From NCBI GenBank assembly GCA_030591685.1, contig JAUVAX010000012.1:1-62081 (forward strand): 62,081 bases of DNA, read 5' to 3'. Origin of the DNA: Pseudobdellovibrionaceae bacterium. GTDB taxonomy: Bacteria > Bdellovibrionota > Bdellovibrionia > Bdellovibrionales > UBA1609. Position 1 is the first letter of the stretch. Each line of letters begins with the position of its first letter. Below, piece after piece: positions 53,317-62,081 of this stretch. The notes beneath the pieces are model-generated. The model was given only the letters and a program-made list of their open reading frames with translations, had not been told where the DNA came from and did not search any database. The translations under genes and the position numbers were made by a program.

Positions 53317-53345
53317 TTTTTTTATTTTAGACCATCCTCGCTCAT
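53317..53345 (-). other. Frameshift or slippage site at the histidine kinase 5' end
   Basis: ATG at 53345-53343, two bases after the TAA of the anti-sigma-like gene, opens MSEDGLK and then hits TAA (53324-53322). A -1 shift at CTA-AAA, where the Lys codon can re-pair exactly, enters the kinase frame at ATA (53325-53323) and yields MSEDGLK-IKKYSLKSVLV. Adding one A to the A4 tract at 53325-53328 has the same effect. Confidence 0.6.
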
Positions 53346-53346
53346 T

Positions 53347-54294
53347 TTAATTTTTCTTTTCAACCCATAAAATAACCCGAACGAACCCTTCGGGCATAAC
53401 TCTTCTATGGGCTGATTTCTCTACCGTTACCGGTGAAATTTTATTTAAATACACAAGAGCCTTTAGATATTGCTCCTCTGAAATTGAAAAGTGAAAGTAA
53501 CTGCCGTTTGGTTTTTTCCAGCCCAACTCGACTTGGCCGGCCTTTTTACCTCCCAGCGTACTAAGGGTGGCAACAATCTCTGGAGTTAATTCGTCTATCC
53601 GGCCTGATGACATAAAAGCACGGTACACAAAGGCGTTACCCTTTACCGCCTTTGTAATCGTTTTTGTTTTTAACTTTTTAGCTTCGGCCTCAATATAAGC
53701 TGAAGTCTCCTTAGGCGAGGGAGCCGTGGCCTTCTTTTGCGAACTCTCTTCGTGAGGCACTGGCGGCGGCAAAGCTATTACGATCTTTACTGGCCCCTCT
53801 TCTATGTTTGAAGCGCTCGCATCAACCTCGGAGAGGTCTTTTAAAATAGGCACCCGGCGATCGTCTACGAGCGTGATCCCAGAAAAATTTTTATTAAAAA
53901 AACCAATTTTATGCCATGGGGTCAAGTATACAAAAACAGCCACACACAAAGATACAGCCCCCGCTTCAAAGGCCCACTTTAGGGGCTCCGGCCAGGTTCT
54001 CCAGCTTGTGCCTCTTTTAATGGCTTGATACCAGGGCGGATCAGCGGATATTTGATCCATAAACGGCTGTGTTATTTCTGTTTTTGAAAGTTGGTCGCAG
54101 TAATTTATGGCTTCACGAAGTGCTAGTTCAGCTTGCTTTAACTCGGGGTCCTTGCTTAAGCACTCCTCAACGGCCAAAACCCTGGCCTTGTCCAATTTGT
54201 TAGTCACGTAATCATACATAATTTCTTGGCAAAGAAATTTACTCAGTGTTCTTTTTTGATTAAAAGGGCTTTTATAGCCTATTATCTCGCTCAT
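53347..54294 (-). CDS. Anti-sigma-factor-like membrane protein
   Basis: 315 aa. The cytoplasmic N-terminal helical part (about 20-90: CQEIMYDYVTNKLDKARVLAVEECLSKDP) resembles anti-sigma domains without the zinc ligands; one membrane segment (about 108-126); a Pro/Lys-rich linker; and a C-terminal periplasmic domain (about 210-310). It overlaps the sigma-like gene by four bases (ATGA), the classical sigma/anti-sigma arrangement. Name based on layout. Confidence 0.65.
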   Translation of the reverse strand: MSEIIGYKSPFNQKRTLSKFLCQEIMYDYVTNKLDKARVLAVEECLSKDPELKQAELALREAINYCDQLSKTEITQPFMDQISADPPWYQAIKRGTSWRTWPEPLKWAFEAGAVSLCVAVFVYLTPWHKIGFFNKNFSGITLVDDRRVPILKDLSEVDASASNIEEGPVKIVIALPPPVPHEESSQKKATAPSPKETSAYIEAEAKKLKTKTITKAVKGNAFVYRAFMSSGRIDELTPEIVATLSTLGGKKAGQVELGWKKPNGSYFHFSISEEQYLKALVYLNKISPVTVEKSAHRRVMPEGFVRVILWVEKKN

Positions 54295-54743
54295 ACGCTT
54301 GTAACCATCATTGAACTTAATTTTTTAAGCCCCCGCCCCGCCCTGTGACGAACCGTTCCTGGGGCTACGCCTATCCCTGATGAGATCTCCTCATCAGAAA
54401 ACTTTAAAATCACGGACCATATCACTGTTAAATATTCTTCGGGCTCACTTTCTCTAATGAAGTGCCTCCACAACCCGAGGTCTGTCCCTGTCGACGGCTT
54501 CCAGCCAACATCTAGAGCATTAAAGCTTCCACGCTTTTCTTTATACTTGATCCAGTTTTTATGAGTTGCGTGAATTAAGGTCGTATTATCAATAAGCTTT
54601 ACGCTTTCCTCATTTTTTAATCGACCCATGGTTTTATAACACTGACGTATTGTTTTTACAGAAGCCTGAAGGGCTTGGGTTTCGTCCATTAAAGAGTAAA
54701 AGAAAAACAAGGACACTGCTTTTTTTTGTGACTCTGTATTCAT
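54291..54743 (-). CDS. Short ECF-like sigma factor with intact region 4
   Basis: 150 aa, shorter than typical ECF factors (170-200). The C-terminal part reads as region 4: PEEYLTVIWSVILKFSDEEI then SSGIGVAPGTVRHRAGRGLKKL, a helix-turn-helix for -35 contact. The N-terminal part has only a vague region 2 (DETQALQASVKTIRQCYK). It starts four bases after mreB and is followed by the anti-sigma-like gene. It may be a real but diverged sigma factor or a region-4 DNA-binding protein. Confidence 0.65.
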   Translation of the reverse strand: MNTESQKKAVSLFFFYSLMDETQALQASVKTIRQCYKTMGRLKNEESVKLIDNTTLIHATHKNWIKYKEKRGSFNALDVGWKPSTGTDLGLWRHFIRESEPEEYLTVIWSVILKFSDEEISSGIGVAPGTVRHRAGRGLKKLSSMMVTSV

Positions 54744-54747
54744 AACC

Positions 54748-55815
<1,068 letters not shown>

Positions 55816-55860
55816 TTAAAATTTAAACATTAAAATTGTAAGATAAATGTAAAAGCATAG

Positions 55861-57522
55861 TCAATGTGAGTTGGTTAGTTTCCACCCCATCTCATGTTTT
55901 ATATGATGCTCTACAGCGCGCCACTGATTCTCTCTCTCTGCGCCCCCCCAACCCAGTTCTGTTGAAAAAACATCCAACAGTAGTTCTTTATAGGCAAGTC
56001 CATGACTTTTAAGCGCCAGCATCAGTGGTGTTCTGCGGAGATAAAAATCAATAAGGTTTAAACACATTGAATTATTAAGGGCGTGATGGGCCTCTAAAGC
56101 CCAAAGCCTTTCGCCGTCTGTGCGCAAATCATTAATTCGTGCCGAATAGTTGAGCAAAATTTCATAGGCCTCAGCCCCATGCCTCGTCACTAAGCGCCTT
56201 ACAAGGCTTTCTGATAGCGCAAAATCAGAGGCCCAGTCATTAACCTTTGCCTCTGCGGCCCGCACAGACTCCTCGCTTATAAATTTATTTAAGGGCACTT
56301 TTGTTTTTGAGGGGCCTACAAGTGCTAGGTCCTCTGGTGTAAATTGGTCAAGAGCAGCATTCACCGTTTGTTCTGACATTAACCTGTAGGTTGTGTACTT
56401 TCCGCCAGCAACAAAGGTGACGTTTCGAGAGTCTGATAAAATTATATGCTCTCGGCTTGTTTTGCCCTCTGAACGTGACCCGTCATGCACTAATGGCCTT
56501 ACACCAGCGTAGCTGGCAACAATATCTTTTTTAGTGAGATTTGCCCCGGGAAAGTACTCGTTAGCCACCCCGAGTAAGTACTCAACGTCCTCAGAGGTTG
56601 TGTGTACCTCTTCTAAATCTTCTGTGTAATCGGTGTCCGTGGTGCCAATAATGACCATGTCGTCACGCGGAATGCCAAAGACAATTCTTTTCTCAGCACC
56701 CATAACTATGGCTTGAGTTAATGGCACTCGCTCTTTTTGAAACGTTAAATGAACCCCTTTTGAGGGCCTCATTAAGTCGGACCAATCCTCAAAAAAACTA
56801 TGCCCCAGCTCATCTGTCCATGGGCCCACCGTGGAAACAATATGCTTGGCGCTTAACTTAAAGCTTTCGCCTGTAAGGGCCTCTTTGCAATTAAGGCCCC
56901 GCACCTCTCCCTTAGAGTCAAAAATTGCTCCCGAAGCCTTAACATGGTTTACGCACACAGCCCCCAGTTGGTTGGCCGAGCGCAGGGTTTCGATCACAAG
57001 CCGATCGTCATCCATGTAAGCATCAGAATAAACATAAGACCCGCAAAGCCCCTGTGATTGTAGCATTGGCAGCCGAGAAAGGGTCTGACTAGGGCTTAAC
57101 CGCTCGTGCATTTCAGGCGCACGAAACAGGCTTAAAACATCATAAAACCACATCCCCAGGCCCATTTTAAACATGCCCACTCGGCTACTTTTAAATATTG
57201 GCATTACAAAGCGCAAAGGGTGAACAAGGGTTGGGGCTATATGAAAAAGTTTCTCTCGTTCGCTCAGTGCCTCAAAAACTAAATCAAATTCAAAGTTCTC
57301 TAAGTACCGAATCCCCCCATGAATAAGCTTCGAGGACCGCGAGCTTGTCCCCTCGGCATAGTCTTGCATTTCAACAAGAGCCACTTTCAAGCCTCGGCTT
57401 GCAGCGTCTCTTGCGACTCCGGCGCCATTTATACCGCCGCCAACAATGGCCAAGTCAAAACGTTCAGTTTTTAAACGCCTTAAATTGTCAACCCTTGTTG
57501 CTGATGAAAACTGCTTATACAT
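55861..57522 (-). CDS. glpD: Aerobic glycerol-3-phosphate dehydrogenase
   Basis: 553 aa. N-terminal FAD site DLAIVGGGINGAGVARDAASRG (split here for length: GGGINGAG at about 28-35), the EGTSSRSSKLIHGGIRYLE stretch, and the C-terminal DAO_C domain. Oxidises sn-glycerol-3-phosphate to DHAP at the membrane, passing electrons to quinone. It would let the cell use glycerol phosphates from prey phospholipids. Twelve bases after the GNAT gene. Confidence 0.93.
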   Translation of the reverse strand: MYKQFSSATRVDNLRRLKTERFDLAIVGGGINGAGVARDAASRGLKVALVEMQDYAEGTSSRSSKLIHGGIRYLENFEFDLVFEALSEREKLFHIAPTLVHPLRFVMPIFKSSRVGMFKMGLGMWFYDVLSLFRAPEMHERLSPSQTLSRLPMLQSQGLCGSYVYSDAYMDDDRLVIETLRSANQLGAVCVNHVKASGAIFDSKGEVRGLNCKEALTGESFKLSAKHIVSTVGPWTDELGHSFFEDWSDLMRPSKGVHLTFQKERVPLTQAIVMGAEKRIVFGIPRDDMVIIGTTDTDYTEDLEEVHTTSEDVEYLLGVANEYFPGANLTKKDIVASYAGVRPLVHDGSRSEGKTSREHIILSDSRNVTFVAGGKYTTYRLMSEQTVNAALDQFTPEDLALVGPSKTKVPLNKFISEESVRAAEAKVNDWASDFALSESLVRRLVTRHGAEAYEILLNYSARINDLRTDGERLWALEAHHALNNSMCLNLIDFYLRRTPLMLALKSHGLAYKELLLDVFSTELGWGGAERENQWRAVEHHIKHEMGWKLTNSH

Positions 57523-57534
57523 TTACTATAAACC

Positions 57535-57984
57535 TTAATGCTTTGTTGTTTTTACTAACAATGTATTCTCTGATAGTTTTTCAGTTTTTACAAAACCTAA
57601 ATGGTCCGAATAAGAGTCGCAATTGTAAAAAAGCACCGACTGAAAATGCTTTGAGCGAGCCGTGCGGTAAGCTACGTCGAGCATCTCCTCGGCCGAAGAC
57701 CCCTCGCTATAGCTAAAGTGTTCAACCCACAAGTTTTGGGTTAAACCTCGATAAAACAAAAGGGGTTGAGCCAAAAAGTAACCTAAAAAATCATTTGTTA
57801 CTGAATCAAAAAAACCAAAACTCCACCCTAAGGGCAGATAATGCTCTAAGGACTCTTTTCGCCATGGGGCACTCCATGAGTCGAGTTCGGCCTGAACAGG
57901 GTTATCTGTTGTGTTTTTGAGCTTTTCTTTTTCAAAAGACAAAACTAAGTCCACGTCTTTTTCACACAGAGTTTTAATTACCAT
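57535..57984 (-). CDS. GNAT-like acetyltransferase
   Basis: 149 aa from ATG at 57984 with AAGAGG just before it (three-base spacing, short); the longer frame to 58128 adds 48 residues with a noncoding look. MVIKTLCEKDVDLVLSFE is a typical GNAT beginning, followed by GYFLAQPLLFYRG, LWVEHFSYSEGSS and a C-terminal DHLGFVKTEKL, which matches the ending GF-x-x of the fold. The pyrophosphate loop (Q/R-x-x-G-x-G/A) is not obvious. Substrate unknown; upstream of glpD. Confidence 0.55.
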   Translation of the reverse strand: MVIKTLCEKDVDLVLSFEKEKLKNTTDNPVQAELDSWSAPWRKESLEHYLPLGWSFGFFDSVTNDFLGYFLAQPLLFYRGLTQNLWVEHFSYSEGSSAEEMLDVAYRTARSKHFQSVLFYNCDSYSDHLGFVKTEKLSENTLLVKTTKH

Positions 57985-58128
57985 ATACCTCTTATGCTTA
58001 ATTATAGCTTTAAATTCAAGCTCTTTATCAAGGCCCTGCCCCCCCCCGGGCGTGGGCCGGCAAGACTTACTCGTGTATAAAAACTCTTGTGATTTGCTCT
58101 GTTTTTGCTGTTCACTCAAAAAAATCAC

Positions 58129-58137
58129 TGCTATAAA
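58129..58137 (+). promoter_or_regulatory. Extended -10 promoter of the NADAR gene
   Basis: TGC-TATAAA: TG at 58129-58130 one base before TATAAA (58132-58137). There is no good -35, which fits an extended -10 site. The ATG at 58146 is eight bases downstream and has no Shine-Dalgarno, so the mRNA is probably leaderless. Confidence 0.5.
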
Positions 58138-58145
58138 TCGCTTGT

Positions 58146-58772
58146 ATGAAAAAAATTTTTATTTCTTTTTTTGTTTTATTATTCGGCGCAAGCTCTTTGG
58201 CTCAATACCCGACTCATTGGTGGGAGGCGGCCTCAAACCCAAAGTCATGGGAGGTCTCTGCGCACACGGCCATTAAAAACAAACAAGTCGTTTTGTCCAA
58301 ACGAAACGAACTGGGGCTGTTTTCAAATTTTGCTCACACGCCTTTTATTTTTAACAAAAAACACTATAAAAGCGTTGAAGGGCTCTGGCAATCCATGAAG
58401 TACCCCGAGAACCTCGATGACCCTAAGGACCCTCGTACCCGCCACAAAGCCTGGCCCCACACAAGGGCCGAGGTGGAGCAAATGATCGGCGCCACCGCCA
58501 AACAAGCTGGCTCAAAAGCCTCTCAAATCATGAAAATTTTAAATATTAACTGGGTGACTTATAATGGTGAGCGGCTTATTTATCGAACCCAAAAAAAAGG
58601 GGCCCACTACCGACTTATAAAACGAATACTCAAGGCCAAAATAGAACAAAACCCTAAAGTTAAGGCACTACTTATAAAAACCCGCTCATTAGTTTTGTTA
58701 TCTGACCATAAAATGCCCTCCCCCACACCCCCGGCCTGGCAATACAACCAAATCTACATGGACCTCAGGTAG
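58146..58772 (+). CDS. Exported NADAR-domain protein (YbiA-like)
   Basis: 208 aa. Sec signal peptide (MKKIFISFFVLLFGASSLAQ, possible cut after residue 19 or 20), then a NADAR/DUF1768 domain: ELGLFSNFAHTPFIF, SVEGLWQSMKYP with Glu78 and Lys85, and RLIKRILKAKIEQNPKVKALL. YbiA has SEHYFQAQKF at the second place, so His is Gly here. The family acts on ADP-ribose-linked or riboflavin-precursor N-glycosides and some members reverse DNA ADP-ribosylation; those are cytoplasmic. Export is unusual. It is preceded by an extended -10 and lies next to a HAD phosphatase gene. Confidence 0.75.
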   Translation: MKKIFISFFVLLFGASSLAQYPTHWWEAASNPKSWEVSAHTAIKNKQVVLSKRNELGLFSNFAHTPFIFNKKHYKSVEGLWQSMKYPENLDDPKDPRTRHKAWPHTRAEVEQMIGATAKQAGSKASQIMKILNINWVTYNGERLIYRTQKKGAHYRLIKRILKAKIEQNPKVKALLIKTRSLVLLSDHKMPSPTPPAWQYNQIYMDLR

Positions 58773-58836
58773 ATAGGTCACTTTTTAGTATTGCAATGCG
58801 TTTAGATCAGGCCTGGGCTTGGTCATTAAAAACTGC

Positions 58837-58865
58837 TTTACAAATTATAGCTTTAAGATGATATT
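58837..58865 (+). promoter_or_regulatory. Probable promoter of the HAD gene, leaderless
   Basis: TTTACA (58837-58842), 17 bases, GATATT (58860-58865). The ATG at 58872 is at the place where transcription should start, and there is no Shine-Dalgarno. Confidence 0.5.
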
Positions 58866-58871
58866 TTTTTT

Positions 58872-59609
58872 ATGCAAATATTTAATCGTTGGGACATGTT
58901 AAAGCAAAAAATTGACTCGGCACTTGAGGCCGGCTCACACCCCGTGGCTGCTTTTGATGCCGACGGTACTTTATGGTCCACCGACATGGGCGAAGAGTAC
59001 TTTCAATACATTATCAAAAACAAACTTGTACCCCTGCCTAAAGACCCCATGAGTCACTATTTAAAACTTAGAAATGGCAATAACCCCCCCGAGGGCTACT
59101 TGTGGCTGGCGCAAATTTTAAAAGGCCAATCTCTTGCTGAAATACAGCAGTGGGGGCATGATTGCCTCAAGCAAGTCTCCCCGCCTCCGTTTTACCCAGA
59201 ACTCAAAAAATTAATTCAATATTTAAAGCTCAATGGGGTCAATATTTTTATTGTTACAGCCTCTGTAAAGTGGGCCATTGAAAGCGCGGCCACTCAATTT
59301 TACGAAATCCAGCCTGAAAACATATTAGGCGTTAAAACTCAAGTCATCAATGAGCTTATCACCGACACACAAGACGGCCCTATAACGTGGAAGCAAGGCA
59401 AAGTAGACGGCCTCAACCTAGCCACTGAAAATAAAAAACCTTTTTTAGCCGTCGGAAATTCTACCGGGGATAGTTTTTTATTAAAAAACTCTACCGATAT
59501 ACAAATTGCTGTACGCTCAGCTAATGAAGGTCATATGATTTACCCCTCTGAACAGGCCCTTTATGATGAGGCTATAAAAAGCAACTGGCTAACCCATGAC
59601 TTTAGATAA
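58872..59609 (+). CDS. HAD-family phosphatase (phosphoserine-phosphatase-like)
   Basis: 245 aa. HAD motif I AFDADGTLW (about 28-36), motif II FIVTASVKWAIE, motif III/IV AVGNSTGDSFLL. The cap between motifs I and II is helical, as in HAD-IB enzymes. Likely a cytoplasmic phosphatase of small substrates; which one is unknown. Convergent with the next gene, seven bases apart. Confidence 0.75.
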   Translation: MQIFNRWDMLKQKIDSALEAGSHPVAAFDADGTLWSTDMGEEYFQYIIKNKLVPLPKDPMSHYLKLRNGNNPPEGYLWLAQILKGQSLAEIQQWGHDCLKQVSPPPFYPELKKLIQYLKLNGVNIFIVTASVKWAIESAATQFYEIQPENILGVKTQVINELITDTQDGPITWKQGKVDGLNLATENKKPFLAVGNSTGDSFLLKNSTDIQIAVRSANEGHMIYPSEQALYDEAIKSNWLTHDFR

Positions 59610-59615
59610 ATAAGT

Positions 59616-60728
59616 TTATTTTTTTAGTACTTTTATAATTTTACCACTATCGGTAGAGAAATATAAATAGCCATCCCGACTTGTTCTGACATGACGGATG
59701 CGCTCGTTAAGGGCCTTAAACAATACCTCTTGCTCGACAACCTTTTTGTTTTTTAAAACTAAACGTCTTAAATGGGTTGAACTTAAGTTTGCTAAAAATA
59801 AATGCCCCCGCCATTCAGGGGTTTTATCGCCCGAATAAAAAGACATTCCTGAGGGCGAAATACTCGGCACCCAATGGGCCACGGGCTGTTGCATCCCCTT
59901 TTTTTGAGTTGTACCAATGCTTGGCCCCCAATACTCCTTGCCGTATGTAATTACAGGCCACCCGTAATTAGCCCCTTTAAGAATTAAATTTAATTCGTCA
60001 CCCCCGCGAGGGCCAAACTCGCTACTGTATATTAAATTATTTATTGGGTTTACATCGAGACCCTGTGGGTTTCGATGCCCGTAGGACCATATTTCAGGCA
60101 AAGCCTTTTTGTTTTTTACAAAAGGATTCCCCTTGGCCGCTTTGCCATTTAAATTGAGCCTTAAAATTTTACCATTATGTAAAGAGAGGTCTTGAGCGAA
60201 CTTTCGCTCCCCTCGATCGCCAATAGACATGTAAATATATTCACCCTGAAACAATAATCGAGAGCCAAAATGCCGAGTGGTATCACTTTTTACCTGAGCC
60301 TGAAAGAGGGTTTCAAGCTCTAATACTTTTTTATTACTATACACTCCACGCGCTAGGCTTGTGGTGATAAGGTCACCGACCCTTTCTGAAAATGTAACGT
60401 ATACGTAGTTTTTGCCCGAGTGTGGATGGTAATGAACATCTAAAAGCCCCCCTTGCCCGGCAGCAGTAACACTTGGGCCTTTGAGCTTTATTTTTTCTTT
60501 GGTCTTAATGTTAAAATAATAAAGGCCCCCAGACCTGTGTGTGATTAATAGTTCATTTGTAGAAATAAAGGCAAAACTCCAAACAACATCATCAGAGTCA
60601 TAAACCGTCAATAATTTATACGGACCCTCTTTGAGGGTCTCAACTTTTTTAATAACCGAGCACGCTGTAGAGCTTAACGTCATCATAAATAATATAAGTA
60701 AAAAATTTTTTAGCCCTTTATTTCTCAT
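59616..60728 (-). CDS. PQQ-dependent-type sugar dehydrogenase lipoprotein (GSDH family)
   Basis: 370 aa. Lipoprotein signal with lipobox SSTAC and Cys23, then the beta-propeller of glucose/sorbosone dehydrogenases: GQGGLLDVHYHPHSG, GDRGERKFAQDL, WSYGHRNPQGLDVNP, SEFGPRGGDELNLI and GANYGWPVITYG. Homologues such as YliI oxidise aldoses with PQQ in the periplasm. No PQQ synthesis genes are in this window. Start ATG 60728; the PepP gene begins on the same strand about 24 bases upstream of it. Confidence 0.8.
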   Translation of the reverse strand: MRNKGLKNFLLILFMMTLSSTACSVIKKVETLKEGPYKLLTVYDSDDVVWSFAFISTNELLITHRSGGLYYFNIKTKEKIKLKGPSVTAAGQGGLLDVHYHPHSGKNYVYVTFSERVGDLITTSLARGVYSNKKVLELETLFQAQVKSDTTRHFGSRLLFQGEYIYMSIGDRGERKFAQDLSLHNGKILRLNLNGKAAKGNPFVKNKKALPEIWSYGHRNPQGLDVNPINNLIYSSEFGPRGGDELNLILKGANYGWPVITYGKEYWGPSIGTTQKKGMQQPVAHWVPSISPSGMSFYSGDKTPEWRGHLFLANLSSTHLRRLVLKNKKVVEQEVLFKALNERIRHVRTSRDGYLYFSTDSGKIIKVLKK

Positions 60729-60752
60729 AGAGGCTCCTTTGAAGAAAGCAAC

Positions 60753-62081
60753 TCACTCCCAAATTTTAGTATTTGTACCTATAATATCTTGTATAACATC
60801 AGGCTCTTTAGGTGCCGAAGACGACATGTTTAAATACCCGGTTCGAGTCACTGCGATGTTGTCTTCAATTCGAACCCCTATGCCCCTTAATTCAGCCGGG
60901 GCCTCCGGGTCATGGGCAGGGACGTAGATCCCCGGCTCAACGGTAAACACCATGTTAGCCTCAAGCTCTCTTGGCTTTCCGTCAAGCTCATGTTTACCGG
61001 CATCATGTACATCAGAGCCCAACCAGTGGCTCACTCCGTGAGGGTAGTACTTTCTGTAAGCGAGGTCTTTAATAAGGGTCTCTTTTTTACCCTTAAGTAA
61101 TTTTTCGTCTATCATAATTTCTGTTAGTTTTTCAATTGTGGTGGTTTGCAGGCTTTTAAATAAAACTCCTGGCTTTATCATTTCAATGATAGATTTTTGA
61201 ACGTTTAATATTTTTTGATATAGTCGCCTTTGTGTGGGCGTAAACTCCCCACCAATGGGGTAGGTTCTTGTAATGTCGCCGGCATAAAAATTGTACTCTC
61301 CCCCGGCATCAACGAGTAATAAGTCACCATTTTTTAGTACCTGGTCGTTAAATTCATAATGGAGAGTTGTTGCACTATTACCGCCGGCCACAATGGCTCC
61401 GTAGGCCTCTCTGGCGCAGCCTCTTTGCATGATTTCTTTTATAAATAACCCGTGCAGGGCTCGCTCGTTAACCCCAGGGGCTGTAGCCCTCATCAGTGCA
61501 ACGTGGGCTTGGGCTGAGATTTCAGCCGCATTTTGTAACATCCTAAGCTCATACTCGTTTTTATAAATTCGCAAGTCTGCAAGCAAGGGGTAAGAGTCAT
61601 TTACGTTTAAATGCCCCTGCCCGGAGCGGCCTCGAAGCTTTCGGACCTCCTCCATGACGTGGTTAAACTCAAAATCAAACTCTGCATTTTGATACATTCG
61701 GTAATAGACCGTCTCGCTTTCGTTTAAAAGCTCGGCGGCCTTGGCCATAAACTCACTGCGCTCATAACACTCATCTATACCAAAAAGAGCTTTGGCCCCC
61801 TCGGTGCCGTACCTAAACCCATCCCAGGTTTCACGCTCGGGGTCTTTGGGGCGAACAAATAAAATAGTTTCTGGGGTTTGCCCCGGCCTGAAGAGTAAAA
61901 TTGATTCTGGCTCCTCAAAACCTGACAAATAATAAAAGTTAGTGTCCTGCCTATAAGCATGATCTACATCATTGTTGCGAATATGATGCGGATGAGAGGC
62001 CAACAACAAACTCGCCCCCTTGGGCACTAACTCTTTTAGCCTCTCTCGGCGGTTTAAGAAAATATTTATATCTATTTCGGG
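60753..62081 (-). CDS. pepP: Xaa-Pro aminopeptidase (partial, 5' end beyond window)
   Basis: At least 443 aa, running off the window edge; there is an in-frame GTG at 62027 but the frame continues with FLNRRERLKELVPKGAS, which matches the PepP N-terminus, so that GTG is not the start. Creatinase-type N-terminal domain, then the M24 fold with metal ligands in VDAGGEYNFYAGDITRTYP, YYPHGVSHWLG, FTVEPGIYV and GIGVRIEDNI. Removes N-terminal residues before proline. Probably the upstream partner of the sugar dehydrogenase gene. Confidence 0.93.
   Translation of the reverse strand, partial: PEIDINIFLNRRERLKELVPKGASLLLASHPHHIRNNDVDHAYRQDTNFYYLSGFEEPESILLFRPGQTPETILFVRPKDPERETWDGFRYGTEGAKALFGIDECYERSEFMAKAAELLNESETVYYRMYQNAEFDFEFNHVMEEVRKLRGRSGQGHLNVNDSYPLLADLRIYKNEYELRMLQNAAEISAQAHVALMRATAPGVNERALHGLFIKEIMQRGCAREAYGAIVAGGNSATTLHYEFNDQVLKNGDLLLVDAGGEYNFYAGDITRTYPIGGEFTPTQRRLYQKILNVQKSIIEMIKPGVLFKSLQTTTIEKLTEIMIDEKLLKGKKETLIKDLAYRKYYPHGVSHWLGSDVHDAGKHELDGKPRELEANMVFTVEPGIYVPAHDPEAPAELRGIGVRIEDNIAVTRTGYLNMSSSAPKEPDVIQDIIGTNTKIWE

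Noticed and set aside
62027-62027. GTG as start of pepP
   Set aside because: The frame continues upstream with a PepP-like N-terminal helix to the window edge.

Overview
The window looks like chromosome of a Bdellovibrionota (Bdellovibrio-and-like predatory) bacterium with moderate GC, by eye a little above 40 percent. The clearest pointer is a Tad/Flp pilus operon that runs directly into an exported Rhs/YD-repeat protein and a small exported cysteine protein. That order matches the Bdellovibrio host-interaction (hit) locus (Bd0109/Bd0108), where mutations permit prey-independent growth. Many TPR lipoproteins, a PrkA-YeaH-SpoVR cluster, MreB/RodZ and a MurNAc-salvage pair fit the same lineage. 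This assignment rests on gene content and recall, not on a database search.

Layout. 1-6.3 kb: end of a lysine-rich protein, an MCE/Mla-type lipid transporter (two ATPases, two permeases, an MCE protein and an outer-membrane protein) with lysS inserted in the opposite orientation. 6.5-11.5 kb: mdh, sucC, sucD, ndk and a 23S rRNA uridine methyltransferase. 12-16.3 kb: PilF-like TPR lipoprotein, RodZ, a GT-C glycosyltransferase and a PHP-domain protein. 16.2-19.4 kb: ferredoxin, DnaQ-like exonuclease, glutamine-dependent NAD synthetase and a DUF2203 protein. 19.5-31.9 kb: Tad/Flp locus (long Gly/Ser-rich pilin-like protein, TPR lipoprotein, Flp pilin, prepilin peptidase, three minor pilins, CpaB, CpaC, a TadZ-TadA fusion, TadB) followed by the hit-like pair. 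32-38 kb: unknown protein, AmgK-MurU pair, small membrane protein plus SSS symporter. 38-43 kb: SpoVR, YeaH and PrkA. 43-51 kb: lipoproteins (LolB-like, TPR, COG3014-like, LpoB-like), a pseudopilin-like protein, a PhaR-type regulator and two unknown proteins. 51-56 kb: mreB followed by a sigma-like gene, an anti-sigma-like gene and a histidine kinase in one tight operon. 56-62 kb: GlpD, GNAT, exported NADAR protein, HAD phosphatase, PQQ-type sugar dehydrogenase lipoprotein and PepP (cut by the window end).

Most notable points: (1) the two Mla-type ATPases show complementary degeneration (one lacks the catalytic Glu and the H-loop His, the other has an altered signature motif), the pattern of asymmetric heterodimeric ABC transporters; (2) the tad/hit neighbourhood has a TadZ-TadA fusion and an unusual Gly/Ser-rich pilin-like protein; (3) an ADP-ribose-type NADAR protein carries a Sec signal peptide; (4) the histidine kinase appears split by a one-base shift in an A tract at codon 7; (5) several genes look leaderless, with a -10 box six to eight bases before the ATG and no Shine-Dalgarno. 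No tRNA, rRNA, CRISPR array, insertion sequence or prophage was seen.
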